Positions 50,190-58,972 of a DNA stretch of 64,000 bases are shown piece after piece. A model generated the notes under the pieces. It made no database searches and was not told where the DNA came from. It saw nothing but the letters and a program-made list of their open reading frames with translations. The translations under genes and the position numbers were made by a program. The first letter of the stretch is position 1. Each line of letters opens with the position of its first letter. Origin of the DNA: Anaeromassilibacillus senegalensis (lineage in GTDB: Bacteria > Bacillota > Clostridia > Oscillospirales > Acutalibacteraceae); contig NZ_JAFBIT010000003.1 in NCBI RefSeq assembly GCF_021531715.1, positions 248,001 to 312,000 on the forward strand, read 5' to 3'.

Positions 50190-50574
50190 TGGTATGGAGC
50201 GCTATATGCAGCGTGCAGCGGCTGCGCTGCATGTCTCCCACAGAGAGAAAAAAGCGGCGCTTCAAGAGATACGGAATCTGCTGCTTGAAATTCCACATGC
50301 GGAAACAATGTCGTTTGATATTCTCACTGCGGCTGCTGGCGAACCGGAGCTGCTGGCTGCCGCTTATGTGCCGGTGCGCCGCAAAATCGGGCGGCTTTCG
50401 GTCTGTATGCTGATCCTCGCACTTTGTGCCGCCTTGACCGGTGTGTTCTGTGCGGGGCTGTTCTGCGGTCGGCAGGGTACAGAATGGCACGGCTATGTGC
50501 AGTCCTACACCCCCGGTGATGAGTTGCCGCCGGAGGCAGCGAAAATCCTTGCACGCGCAGCGGTGAAAAATTGA
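50167..50574 (+). CDS. HAAS-domain-like membrane protein coupled to PadR
   Basis: 135 residues. The N-terminal ~75 (ERYMQRAAAALHVSHREKKA, EIRNLLLEIPHAETMSF, GEPELLAAAYVP) are the helical HAAS-type signal domain found next to padR genes; then one membrane segment (LSVCMLILALCAALTGVFCA) and a short outer tail. Start ATG 50167 has GAGG 6 bases upstream inside padR; ATG 50194 is an alternative. Confidence 0.78.
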   Translation: MRIRKTRNGMERYMQRAAAALHVSHREKKAALQEIRNLLLEIPHAETMSFDILTAAAGEPELLAAAYVPVRRKIGRLSVCMLILALCAALTGVFCAGLFCGRQGTEWHGYVQSYTPGDELPPEAAKILARAAVKN

Positions 50575-50770
50575 ATAAAACAGAAAAGCTGTCCGAAGCC
50601 ATTGGCTTTCGGGCAGCTTTTTGGTGTTTGCAGGCGGAATCAGCCGTAGGAGCCGCCGTCGGTTCCGGTGAGGGCGTGGGCTCCGGCGCAATAAGGCCAG
50701 AGAGTGCGGTACAGGCTGGAAGCGTGAACAGAAACATCAAGGTGAGCAGCAGAGCGATCGTCTTTTTCAT
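50324..50770 (-). CDS. Lipoprotein stub reading into antisense DNA (doubtful gene)
   Basis: Begins MKKTIALLLTLMFLFTLPAC, a lipoprotein signal with lipobox LPAC, then Pro/Thr-rich PEPTPSPEPTAAPTADS, after which the frame runs through a terminator hairpin and ~250 bases antisense to the HAAS gene. Only the first ~45 residues look natural. Its ribosome site AAAGGA lies 22 bases upstream because an 11-base segment is duplicated. Probably a decayed or truncated last gene of the trpS operon. Confidence 0.3.
   Translation of the reverse strand: MKKTIALLLTLMFLFTLPACTALSGLIAPEPTPSPEPTAAPTADSACKHQKAARKPMASDSFSVLFNFSPLRVQGFSLPPAATHHRGCRTAHSRAILYPADRRTAPHRTHRSRRHKVRGSAYRPKAARFCGAPAHKRQPAAPVRQQPQ
50585..50623. 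terminator. Terminator after the padR-HAAS pair
   Basis: AAAGCTGTCCGAAGCC (50585-50600) pairs with GGCTTTCGGGCAGCTTT (50604-50620) with one bulge, then TT; also preceded by an A tract for minus-strand use. Confidence 0.82.
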
Positions 50771-50771
50771 G

Positions 50772-50793
50772 GTATGGCCGGTGTATGGCCGGT
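50772..50793. repeat. Perfect 11-base tandem duplication before the lipoprotein start
   Basis: GTATGGCCGGT at 50772-50782 is repeated exactly at 50783-50793. On the minus strand this pushes the AAAGGA ribosome site from an estimated ~11 to 22 bases away from the ATG at 50770. Confidence 0.85.
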
Positions 50794-50798
50794 TCCTT

Positions 50799-52163
50799 TT
50801 ATCCGTTGAAGAGACTCCACATGGAGTCATGCTGTGTGGAAGTATTTGCGGACATCACATTGTTGAGGAACAGGACGTCTGTAATGCCCTGCTCGGCGCA
50901 GTAATCCGGCAGGCTGGCGTCGAAATAGCGGAAGTCGATCACATGTACCTGGTCGAAGCTTGCCATAAGGAACGGTGCGAACGCGTTGCCGTAGGAATCC
51001 TTCACGACGACCAGCCTGCGGCCGGTCTGCACGTCGTGATTCTGGACGCGTACACAGCCCAGATCGCCGGAGAGGTACATCGAATATCCCGCGCTTTCGT
51101 CGTGCAAGTTGATCGAGGACATCTCAAAGTAGCTGAGGCCGTCGTAAGACATCTCGCAGTCGTAGCTGAAAGTGGGATCGTAGAGGTCGAGCGTGTCGGG
51201 CTGATCGAACAGGCAGTCCTCGTAGGTCGCGTAGGCAAGATAGCCTGTGAAGTCGTAGCTTGTCTTGTCGAAGCTCTCAAGTGCGGCGGTTTCGCAGTCC
51301 GCGACCTCGCAGAACTTCGTGTAGGCGTAATATGCGCCGAGCGGCGCCCAGTGGGTATCGGTGTTCAAGTAAATGTTCTCGTTGTTGTGCAGGTTCAGCG
51401 TGTCGTAAATATCGACCTTTCTGACCTTATCGGAGAGGTTCTCGTAAATCACGTCGATATTCTGGCGCTGCGAGGTGGTGCCGTAGTATTCGCGCACACG
51501 CTCCGGAACGCCGAATTCCGAGTGGTTCGGAACGACCATATTGTAGACCTGGATGCCGGAGAGCTCATCCGCAAAGGCGTTGATCATTTCCGCATAAGTC
51601 TGCGCCATATCGTCGCTGCCGTAGAACATCTCAAAGCCCTTGTCGTTGTAGATCAGAATATCGGAGGACATGTAGCCCTCGGTGCCGTCGTCGTAGATCG
51701 GCGGCGGGGTCGGCTCGGGTGTGGGAGAAGGCGTGGGCGAGGGCGTCGGATCCGGGGTGGGGGTCGGTTCGGCGGTCGGATCCGGGGTGGCCGTTGCGGT
51801 CAGGCCCGGAATCGAATAGCTGCCTGTGCCGCCGAAGAGGCCGAGACTCCAGAGCATGTAAACGATGATGCCCGCAGCGGCGAGCAGCAGGACGATGACA
51901 ATTGGCACGACCGGCGAACGGCGTTGCTTTACGGGCAACTCCTCTTCATATTCCTGCACGCGGATGCGCTGCGGTGTATAGGCCGGCAGCGCATTCTCGT
52001 CCGGGGACGGCGCCGCAGGAAGCGTTGTGAAGCTCTCGGTTGGAAGCTCCTCGGTAATCTCAAGCGTGTCTTCCACACGTTCCGGTGTGCGCGGGGGCTT
52101 CACAGCGGGTTTTTTGCCGCGGTAATGGCGCGGTGCGGCATGCTTTGGTGTATAGCGGGCCAT
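50799..52163 (-). CDS. DHHW/SGNH-like membrane-anchored protein
   Basis: 454 residues: a ~85-residue cytoplasmic tail, one membrane segment (VVPIVIVLLLAAAGIIVYML), a Pro/Thr-rich wall-spanning spacer (~PTPSPTPSPTPEPTPPP), then an extracellular SGNH-like domain with LNTDTHWAPLGAYYAY (the DHHW motif, here DTHW) and VVVKDSYGNAFAPFL (Ser/Gly block). Relatives act in O-acetylation of wall or surface polymers (AlgX/DltX-like acetylation); this role is inferred. ATG 52163 has AAAGG 9 bases upstream and lies just inside the end of trpS. Confidence 0.85.
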   Translation of the reverse strand: MARYTPKHAAPRHYRGKKPAVKPPRTPERVEDTLEITEELPTESFTTLPAAPSPDENALPAYTPQRIRVQEYEEELPVKQRRSPVVPIVIVLLLAAAGIIVYMLWSLGLFGGTGSYSIPGLTATATPDPTAEPTPTPDPTPSPTPSPTPEPTPPPIYDDGTEGYMSSDILIYNDKGFEMFYGSDDMAQTYAEMINAFADELSGIQVYNMVVPNHSEFGVPERVREYYGTTSQRQNIDVIYENLSDKVRKVDIYDTLNLHNNENIYLNTDTHWAPLGAYYAYTKFCEVADCETAALESFDKTSYDFTGYLAYATYEDCLFDQPDTLDLYDPTFSYDCEMSYDGLSYFEMSSINLHDESAGYSMYLSGDLGCVRVQNHDVQTGRRLVVVKDSYGNAFAPFLMASFDQVHVIDFRYFDASLPDYCAEQGITDVLFLNNVMSANTSTQHDSMWSLFNG

Positions 52164-52168
52164 GGGAC

Positions 52169-53185
52169 TCATCCTTTCTGGGGCAGATAGCCTACCTTTT
52201 TCATGACCTTCTGCAGCGTGCGGCGCGCAATCGCCTCAGCACGCGGCGCGGCCTCGCTGTAACATTTTTCGAGGTACGCCTTGTCGCGGATCAGTTCGTT
52301 GTAGCGCTTCTGGATCGGCCCCAGCTCCGCGACGACCGCTTCACCGACGGCCGTTTTGAAGTCGCCGTAGCCGTGGCCCTCAAATTCTTTTTCGATTTCC
52401 TCATAGCTCTTGCCGGTGATGCAGCTGTAAATGCCCATGAGATTGTTGATGCCGTCCTTGCCCTCGGCGTAGCGGACGCATGCTTCGCTGTCCGTGACGG
52501 CGCGTTTGAACTTCTTCATGATCTGGTCCGGCGTGTCGAGCATCGTGATGAAGCCCGCCGTATTTTCGTCAGACTTGCTCATCTTCTTTGTCGGGTCCTG
52601 CAGGGACATGATGCGCGCGCCGGTCTTCGGGATCAGCCCCTCCGGCACGACGAAGGTCGGGGAGTACAGCCCGTTGAAGCGCTCGGCGACGTTGCGGGCG
52701 AGTTCGAGGTGCTGCTTCTGGTCGGCGCCGATCGGCACGTAGTCCGCGTTGTAGAGCAGAATGTCCGCCGCCATCAGGCAGGGATAGGTGAACAGACCGG
52801 CGTTGATGTTATCGGCGTGCTTTGCGGATTTATCCTTGAACTGCGTCATGCGGGAGAGCTCGCCGAACTGCGTGTGGCAGTTCAAAACCCATGCGAGCTG
52901 CGCGTGCTGCGGCACCTGGCTCTGGATGAAGAAAATGCTCTTTTCGGGGTCGATGCCGAGCGCGAGCATCATCGCATAAGCAGAGAGTGTGTTTTTGCGG
53001 AACGCCGCGGGCTCCTGCCGCACGGTAATCGCGTGCAGGTCGGCGAGCGCGTAGACGCACTCATAGTCGTCCTGCAGAGCGACGAAGTTTTTCAGCGCAC
53101 CGAGATAATTGCCGAGCGTGAACATGCCCGTCGGCTGAATCATGCTTAAAACGCGCTTTTTGCGGATTTCAGTTGTGTTTTCCAT
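52169..53185 (-). CDS. trpS: Tryptophanyl-tRNA synthetase
   Basis: 338 residues, class Ic synthetase. HIGH-like site in QPTGMFTLGNYLGAL (~20), KMSKS in PTKKMSKSDENTAG (~205), and the tryptophan pocket region QSQVPQHAQLAWVLNCHTQ (~85). Charges tRNA-Trp. AAAGGTG 8 bases before ATG. It is downstream of an aminotransferase and a T-box leader with a TGG specifier, so it should be induced when tRNA-Trp is uncharged. Confidence 0.97.
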   Translation of the reverse strand: MENTTEIRKKRVLSMIQPTGMFTLGNYLGALKNFVALQDDYECVYALADLHAITVRQEPAAFRKNTLSAYAMMLALGIDPEKSIFFIQSQVPQHAQLAWVLNCHTQFGELSRMTQFKDKSAKHADNINAGLFTYPCLMAADILLYNADYVPIGADQKQHLELARNVAERFNGLYSPTFVVPEGLIPKTGARIMSLQDPTKKMSKSDENTAGFITMLDTPDQIMKKFKRAVTDSEACVRYAEGKDGINNLMGIYSCITGKSYEEIEKEFEGHGYGDFKTAVGEAVVAELGPIQKRYNELIRDKAYLEKCYSEAAPRAEAIARRTLQKVMKKVGYLPQKG

Positions 53186-53200
53186 ATTGCTTCACCTTTC

Positions 53201-54388
53201 TCAGATCATTTCGCGGATGGTTTCACCGAGCAGCTCGATGCCCTTTGTGAGCTGTTCGTCGGTCGGGGTGGAGAAATTGATGCGGAACGCGTCGCACGGC
53301 TCGTTTTCGCTCGTCAGGAACGCGGTGCCGGGCACGACGCAGACCTTCTTTTCGAGCGCCTTCTGCACGAACGCCATCATGTCGACGCCCTTCGGGAGAT
53401 GGCACCACGCGAACAGGCCGCCGTTGAACGGGTCCCACGTGATGTGCGGTGCGAGGTTCTTTTCCATGAGGTCGAGCAGCAGCGCGCGCTTTTTCGTGTA
53501 GATCGCGCGCAGGCCCTCGAGGTGCGCGTCAAAGTCGTATTCGGTCATAAAGCGGTAGCAGACGACCTGCGACCAGATGTTGGTGTGCACGTCCTGCCCC
53601 TGCTTGCAGACGGTCATCTTCGCGAGCACCGGCTTCGGGCCAATCGCGTAGCCGACGCGCATACCGGGGGAGATGACCTTCGAGAACGAACCGGCGTAGA
53701 GCACGATGCCGTCCTCGTCGAAGGATTTGATCGTCGGCAGCGGCTCGCCCTCGTAGCGCAGGTCGCCGTACGGGTTATCCTCGAGAATCATCACGCCGTA
53801 CTGCTTTGCGAGTTCATAGAGACGACGGCGCTTTTCAAGGCTCATCGTGATGCCAGAGGGATTCTGGAAGTTCGGAATCGTGTAGATGAACTTCACGTTT
53901 CGCTCTGTCTGCAGCGCCTTTTCGAGCGCTTCCATGTTCATGCCGTCGGTGTCCATCGGGATGCCGACGAGCTTTGCGCGGTAGGAGCGGAAGTCGTTCA
54001 GGGAGCCGATGAAGCTCGGCGCCTCGCACAGCACGGTCTCACCCTCGTTCAGAATCGACTTCGTGAACAGATCCATGATCTGCTGCGCGCCGCTCGTGAC
54101 GATGAGATCGTCAAAGTCGCGCCCGACGTTGTGCGTCTTCTTCATGTAGTCCTTGAGATGCTCGCGCAGCGGCACATAGCCCTCGGTCGTGCTGTACTGC
54201 AGCGCGAGGATCGGGTTTTCCGCCATCAGCTTCGCGGAGATCTCGCCGAGCTGCTTTGCCGGGAACGCCTCCGGCGCGGGATTGCCCGCGGAGAGCGAAA
54301 TGTATGTGGGATCCGCCGCGTATTTGAAGATTTCGCGGATCGCGGAGGGCTTTAAACTTAAAACGCGTTCAGAAAATTTGTATTCCAT
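53201..54388 (-). CDS. PLP-dependent aminotransferase, class I (2-aminoadipate/aromatic type)
   Basis: 395 residues, fold type I. YISLSAGNPAPEAFP at the N-terminus, YIPNFQNPSGITM-like text (YTIPNFQNPSGITMSLEKR, ~175), Asp-Tyr-type cofactor contact LEDNPYGDLRYEG and the Schiff-base Lys in AGSFSKVISPGMRVGY (~235). The sequence resembles LysN/MocR-type aminotransferases without the DNA-binding domain. First gene behind the Trp T-box, so an aromatic amino-group transfer (Trp/indolepyruvate) is suggested by regulation, not proven. Confidence 0.92.
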   Translation of the reverse strand: MEYKFSERVLSLKPSAIREIFKYAADPTYISLSAGNPAPEAFPAKQLGEISAKLMAENPILALQYSTTEGYVPLREHLKDYMKKTHNVGRDFDDLIVTSGAQQIMDLFTKSILNEGETVLCEAPSFIGSLNDFRSYRAKLVGIPMDTDGMNMEALEKALQTERNVKFIYTIPNFQNPSGITMSLEKRRRLYELAKQYGVMILEDNPYGDLRYEGEPLPTIKSFDEDGIVLYAGSFSKVISPGMRVGYAIGPKPVLAKMTVCKQGQDVHTNIWSQVVCYRFMTEYDFDAHLEGLRAIYTKKRALLLDLMEKNLAPHITWDPFNGGLFAWCHLPKGVDMMAFVQKALEKKVCVVPGTAFLTSENEPCDAFRINFSTPTDEQLTKGIELLGETIREMI

Positions 54389-54428
54389 AGCTGCCTTTAC
54401 CTTTCTGTTTCAAAATATGAAAGAGTAT

Positions 54429-54650
54429 AAAAGAAACCCCTTGCGCCCTTACAGCAAGGGACAAGAGGCTGAATTCCTGCGGTACCACCCAAATTGGCGC
54501 ATTGCGCCCGCTCACAGCCTTAACGCGGCGAACGTCGGGCGATTTTCCCGCCCGCCCTCATGGAGCCATTCGCCGTGCCGCGCGCGCTCCGTTTCCACCG
54601 CCGGGAGCTCTCTGTGCCGTCTGAACACGGGTACTCTTTCCAATCATCAG
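54429..54650 (-). promoter_or_regulatory. T-box leader with Trp (TGG) specifier
   Basis: Minus strand. Stem I has the AGTA/GAA loop E pair (GAAAGAGTA and GCGAATGG), the AG bulge and terminal loop (AGAGAGCTCC, GGTGGAAACGGAG). The codon right after GAA is TGG (54566-54568). The T-box GGGTGGTACCGCAG is at 54477-54490. A terminator follows: CCCTTGC / GCAAGGG then TTTCTTTT (54429-54460). Uncharged tRNA-Trp should pair and allow read-through into the aminotransferase-trpS operon. Confidence 0.93.
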
Positions 54651-54665
54651 TTTATATATACTGTT

Positions 54666-54694
54666 ATTCTATGCCCTTTTCCGCCGTTTGTCAA
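54666..54694 (-). promoter_or_regulatory. Promoter of the Trp T-box operon
   Basis: Minus strand: perfect TTGACA (54689-54694), 17 bases, TAGAAT (54666-54671). The ~230 bases from here to spoIIE are GC-rich and show no gene; a TATAAT at 54864-54869 may be part of the spoIIE promoter, with no good -35. Confidence 0.85.
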
Positions 54695-54924
54695 GAGTAA
54701 AGCACGCCCGGGGCGCCCCGCGCCGCCCGGGCGAAAAGTTTGCGCGGTTTTCACGGCTATTTCGCGCCGATCTGAAACGCCCGCGACACGAACGGCGGAC
54801 AAACCGCAAAACATTCAAAAAAACAGCCTGCGCAATTCGCGTTTTCCTGCACGTCCCGCTCCGTATAATGAGCGTACGGTTTACATATTTATGTAGATTA
54901 CGGATTTGCAGAGGAGGCAAAATC

Positions 54925-57243
54925 ATGGAAGAAAATGCTTTGGTCAGGCTGCGGGACAGGACGCGCGGGTTCCTGAGCGTGCCGTATGTGCGCCGCACGG
55001 CGCTGCTGCTTTTGGGCGCTATGGCGGGGTTTCTCTCGGCGCGCGGGCTGGTGTTCGGCAAATACGCGCCGTTTGCCGCGGCGGCTGCTGCGGCTGCGCC
55101 GTTTTCCGTCATGTGGTCAGTGATCGCCGGCGCGTCGCTCGGGTACCTCATCCCCTCACCGGTCGATGTGCCCGCGCGGTATATCGCGGCGCTGCTCGCC
55201 GTGGGCGCGATCCGCTGGTCGCTTTCGGAGCTGAAAACCGTGCGGGATCACCCGGTATTTGTGCCGGCGGTCGCGTTTCTGCCGCTGCTCGCGACGGGCG
55301 TGACGACGGTGCTCATCAGTGGCTCGCTCTCGAACGTCACCGCGATGGTCGTGGCGGAGTCATTCCTTGCGGGCGGCACGGCGTATTTCCTGCGCCGCAC
55401 GGTGCGGCTGCTCGAGAGCCGCCGGGAGGCCGCCGTGTTTGACAGCGGCGACGTCGCGGCAGTGATCGTGACGCTCGGCGTGCTGCTGCTTTCGTTCTCC
55501 GGCATCACGGTCGCGGGCGTTTCGATCGGCCGCATTCTGATCGTATTGACGATCCTCGTTTCGGCGCGGCTCGGTGGGCTTTCAGGCGGCGCGGTGGCGG
55601 GCATCGCGGCGGGCACAGTGCAGGGGCTTTCCACCGCCGGGCTATCGTATCTTTCAGGCGCGTACGGACTCGGTGGGCTGATGGCGGGCGTGTTCTCGCC
55701 GCTCGGGAAGATCGCCGTCGCGATCGCGTTCGTCATCTCGAACGGCATTGCGTCGCTGCAGGTGAATGGCTCGGTGCAGGCCTTTTACGGCGCGGTGGAG
55801 GTGGCGATCGCGTCGATCGTCTACATGCTCCTGCCGCAGAGCCGCCGGCTCACGACGCTGTTCGCGGTGCGGCGGGACAAGCTGCCGGGCGATTCGCTGC
55901 GCAAGAACGTGATTTTGCGGCTGCGCTATGCGGCGGACGCGATGCGCGGTGCTTCGGAATCGGTGGATAAGATCTCCAAGCAGTTGCAGGACACGGCGGC
56001 GGACGACCTGCCCGGCGTGTACGGGCGCGCGGCGGAGAAAATCTGCGCGGGGTGCAGCCAGTGTGCCGTGTGCTGGCGGAAAAACCGGGACGAAACGCAG
56101 AAGAGCTTTTCGCGGCTGAGCTACCCCCTTCGGGAGCACGGGCGCGTGGAGCGAAGCGATTTCGATGTGCCGTTCCTGACGCGCTGCGGGCGTGCGGCGG
56201 AATTGCGCGACGCGGTAAACGGCGCGTACCGCGAGCTGCTCGCGAAGGAGAGCGCCAAAATGCGCGCCGAGCAGGTGCGCGCCGTGGTGGAGGAGCATTT
56301 CCGCTCCACCTCACAGATGCTCGGCGACATGGCGGAGGAATTTGAGCAGTACCAGCATTTCGATGAGGACAGCGCGGAGCAGGTGCGCGAGGTGCTGCGA
56401 CGCCATGAGCTGACGCCGATTGAGGTCTGCTGCCGCATCGATAAGTTCGGGCGCATGACAATCGAGGCGAACGTTCACCGCCCGCGCGGGCTGCACATCA
56501 ACAAGGGCCAGCTTACGCGTGAAATTTCCTCCGCCTGCGGGCGCACATTCTCGCAGCCGAGCGTCGCGGCGGCGGGCGATATTCTGAAGCTCCAGATGTG
56601 CCAGAAGCCGGTCTATGCCGTGCAGCGCGGTTTTGCCCAGCACGCGGCAAACGGCGCCGCGCTCTGCGGGGACTGCGCGGCTGCGTTCACGGACGGCAGC
56701 GGGCGGTACTTCGCTGTGCTCAGCGACGGTATGGGTACCGGCGGCCGGGCGGCGGTGGACGGCACGATGACGGCCTCGATGGCACAGTCGCTTTTGAAGG
56801 CGGGTATCGGCTTTGAGAGCACGCTGCGCATGATCAACTCCGCCATGCTCGCGAAGGGCGGGGAGGAATCCCTCGCGACGCTCGACGTCGTGTGCATCGA
56901 CCTGTTCACTGGGCAGACACAGCTCAGAAAAGCGGGCGCGGCGGGCACGGTGCTGCGCCGCAAGCACCGCGCGGAATATCTCGAGGCGAAGAGCGTGCCG
57001 GTGGGCATTATGCCGGAGGTGCGCTTTGCGCGCAGTGAGAAGGCGCTCGATTCCGGTGATCTCATCGTCATGGTGTCGGACGGCGTGACCGCGGCGGGCA
57101 CGGAGTGGCTCTGTGACCTCGTCGGCAATTTCGTGGAGGACGACGCGCAGGCGCTTGCCGAGCAGATCGTCGATCGCGCCGTGAAGGACCGCGCCGACGG
57201 GCATGAGGACGACGTGAGCGCCGTGGTGCTGCTGGTGGAATGA
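54925..57243 (+). CDS. spoIIE: Stage II sporulation protein E, PP2C-type phosphatase
   Basis: 772 residues: about ten membrane segments (~25-300), a linker domain (LRYAADAMRGASESVDKISK, Cys pair CAGCSQCAVC), and a C-terminal PP2C phosphatase with the metal site AVLSDGMGTGGRAAVDG (~610) and VMVSDGVTAAG (~715). It dephosphorylates SpoIIAA to activate sigma-F in the forespore and helps polar division. Strong RBS GAGGAGG 7 bases before ATG 54925; the upstream frame from 54688 is not conserved. Evidence that the host can sporulate. Confidence 0.95.
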   Translation: MEENALVRLRDRTRGFLSVPYVRRTALLLLGAMAGFLSARGLVFGKYAPFAAAAAAAAPFSVMWSVIAGASLGYLIPSPVDVPARYIAALLAVGAIRWSLSELKTVRDHPVFVPAVAFLPLLATGVTTVLISGSLSNVTAMVVAESFLAGGTAYFLRRTVRLLESRREAAVFDSGDVAAVIVTLGVLLLSFSGITVAGVSIGRILIVLTILVSARLGGLSGGAVAGIAAGTVQGLSTAGLSYLSGAYGLGGLMAGVFSPLGKIAVAIAFVISNGIASLQVNGSVQAFYGAVEVAIASIVYMLLPQSRRLTTLFAVRRDKLPGDSLRKNVILRLRYAADAMRGASESVDKISKQLQDTAADDLPGVYGRAAEKICAGCSQCAVCWRKNRDETQKSFSRLSYPLREHGRVERSDFDVPFLTRCGRAAELRDAVNGAYRELLAKESAKMRAEQVRAVVEEHFRSTSQMLGDMAEEFEQYQHFDEDSAEQVREVLRRHELTPIEVCCRIDKFGRMTIEANVHRPRGLHINKGQLTREISSACGRTFSQPSVAAAGDILKLQMCQKPVYAVQRGFAQHAANGAALCGDCAAAFTDGSGRYFAVLSDGMGTGGRAAVDGTMTASMAQSLLKAGIGFESTLRMINSAMLAKGGEESLATLDVVCIDLFTGQTQLRKAGAAGTVLRRKHRAEYLEAKSVPVGIMPEVRFARSEKALDSGDLIVMVSDGVTAAGTEWLCDLVGNFVEDDAQALAEQIVDRAVKDRADGHEDDVSAVVLLVE

Positions 57244-57295
57244 GAACCGCACGCGTTCGGAAAAATCCCATGGGATTCTCTGTGAATTCTGACAA

Positions 57296-57324
57296 TTGCG
57301 CTTTGTGCCCTTTTGTGGTATGAT
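57296..57324 (+). promoter_or_regulatory. Promoter of malQ
   Basis: TTGCGC (57296-57301), 17 bases, TATGAT (57319-57324), 66 bases before the start codon. Confidence 0.7.
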
Positions 57325-57390
57325 TATACAAGTTTAGTCGGTTTCATTACCGAAAATTTGAGTAAACCATCAAAAGAAAGGGGCAATCCC

Positions 57391-58905
57391 ATGGATAAGC
57401 GGGCAAGCGGCGTGCTGATGCACGTCTCCTCTCTGCCGGGCGCGTACGGCATCGGCTGCTTTGGCAAGGAGGCGCGGCAGTTTATCGATTTTCTCAGCGA
57501 GACGGGCTGTACCTACTGGCAGGTGCTGCCGTTCACGCCAACCGACGCGTACAATTCGCCGTATGCGAGTATTTCGGCGTTCGCGGGCAACCGCAATTTT
57601 ATCGACCTCGAGCAATTGCGCGACGAGGGACTTCTGACGGATGCGGAGCTGCGCGACCAGATGTACGCGAATCCGTATTCCGCGGCGTTTGAATTTTTGG
57701 AGCTGCGGCGCATCCCGGTGCTGTACCGGGCATTTACGCGCACGGACGAGGCATACCGCGATAAGGTGCGCGCGTTTGCAAAGGAAAATGCGCGCTGGCT
57801 GCCGGATTACGCGCTGTACATCATCCTGAAGGAAGCGAATCTCGGCGCGGAGTGGTACGACTGGACGGATGAGGGACTCAAGTTCCACCGCCCCGAGGCC
57901 GTTGCTGCCGCGATGGAGGAGCACGCCGAGACAATCCTCTTCATGGAGTTCATCCAGTACACATTCTTCGAGCAGTGGAAGAAGATCAAAGCGTACGCCA
58001 ACGATAAGGGCGTGGAGATCATCGGTGACCTGCCGATGTACGTGGCGCGCAACAGCGCCGACGTTTGGGCAAACCGCCATCTTTTCGACCTCTCGGAGGA
58101 CGGCGAGCCGAAGAACGTCGCGGGCGTGCCGCCGGATTATTTCAGCGAGTTCGGCCAGAAGTGGGGCAACCCGCTCTACAACTGGAAGTCGATGCAGGCA
58201 GACGGCTACCGCTGGTGGCTCGACCGGCTCGGCGCGTGCTTCAAGCTGTTTGACGCCGTGCGCATCGACCACTTCCGCGCGTTTTCCGCATACTGGGCGG
58301 TGCCCGCCGAGGCGGAAACGGCAAAAGAAGGCAAGTGGATCGACGGCCCGAAAATGGACTTCTTCGACGCGGTCAACCGCGAATTTGAGAACCCGAAGAT
58401 CATCGCGGAGGATCTCGGCATCATCGACGAGGGTGTGATCGACCTGCTGAAGCAGACCGGTCTGCCGTGCATGCGCGTGATGCAGTTCGGCTTTATGGAG
58501 CAGCAGGACAACATGCACCTGCCGCACAACTTCCCGAAAAACTGCGTGGCGTACACCGGCACGCACGACAACAACACCGTGCTCGGCTGGCTGTGGGAGG
58601 CGCTCCCGCATGAGCGTGCGCACGCGCTCGAATACTGCGGCTTCCCCGGCGGCGACTGGGCGGTCGGCGGCAGCCAGAGCGCTTCATGCCGCGCGATGAT
58701 CCGTGCGCTGTGGCAGAGCCCGGCGAATACGGTCATCGTCCCGGTGCAGGATCTCTGCGGCTTCGGCAAGGACACGAAGATGAACGTCCCCGGCGTGCCG
58801 AACGGCAACTGGGCGTTCCGTCTCTCGCAGGATCAGATGAACAGCATCGACAAGGATTGGCTCAAGAAGCTGAACGACATCTACTACCGCGCAGCGCACA
58901 AATAA
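57391..58905 (+). CDS. malQ: 4-alpha-glucanotransferase (amylomaltase), GH77
   Basis: 504 residues. MHVSSLPGAYGIGCFGKEAR at the N-terminus, YWQVLPFTPTDAYNSPYAS, IIGDLPMYVARNSADVWA, nucleophile Asp in DAVRIDHFRAF (~290), acid/base Glu in IAEDLGIID (~338) and YTGTHDNNTVLGW (~390): all GH77 signatures. Disproportionates malto-oligosaccharides in the cytoplasm. Monocistronic, between promoter and terminator. AAAGGGG precedes ATG 57391. Confidence 0.96.
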   Translation: MDKRASGVLMHVSSLPGAYGIGCFGKEARQFIDFLSETGCTYWQVLPFTPTDAYNSPYASISAFAGNRNFIDLEQLRDEGLLTDAELRDQMYANPYSAAFEFLELRRIPVLYRAFTRTDEAYRDKVRAFAKENARWLPDYALYIILKEANLGAEWYDWTDEGLKFHRPEAVAAAMEEHAETILFMEFIQYTFFEQWKKIKAYANDKGVEIIGDLPMYVARNSADVWANRHLFDLSEDGEPKNVAGVPPDYFSEFGQKWGNPLYNWKSMQADGYRWWLDRLGACFKLFDAVRIDHFRAFSAYWAVPAEAETAKEGKWIDGPKMDFFDAVNREFENPKIIAEDLGIIDEGVIDLLKQTGLPCMRVMQFGFMEQQDNMHLPHNFPKNCVAYTGTHDNNTVLGWLWEALPHERAHALEYCGFPGGDWAVGGSQSASCRAMIRALWQSPANTVIVPVQDLCGFGKDTKMNVPGVPNGNWAFRLSQDQMNSIDKDWLKKLNDIYYRAAHK

Positions 58906-58922
58906 ACGACAGAGAAATCAAA

Positions 58923-58955
58923 AAACAGCGGGGCTGCGCGCTCCGCTGTTTTTAC
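58923..58955. terminator. Bidirectional terminator after malQ
   Basis: AAAACAGCGG (58923-58932) pairs with CCGCTGTTTT (58944-58953). Confidence 0.85.
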
Positions 58956-58972
58956 ATTTCGTGTATTCGATT

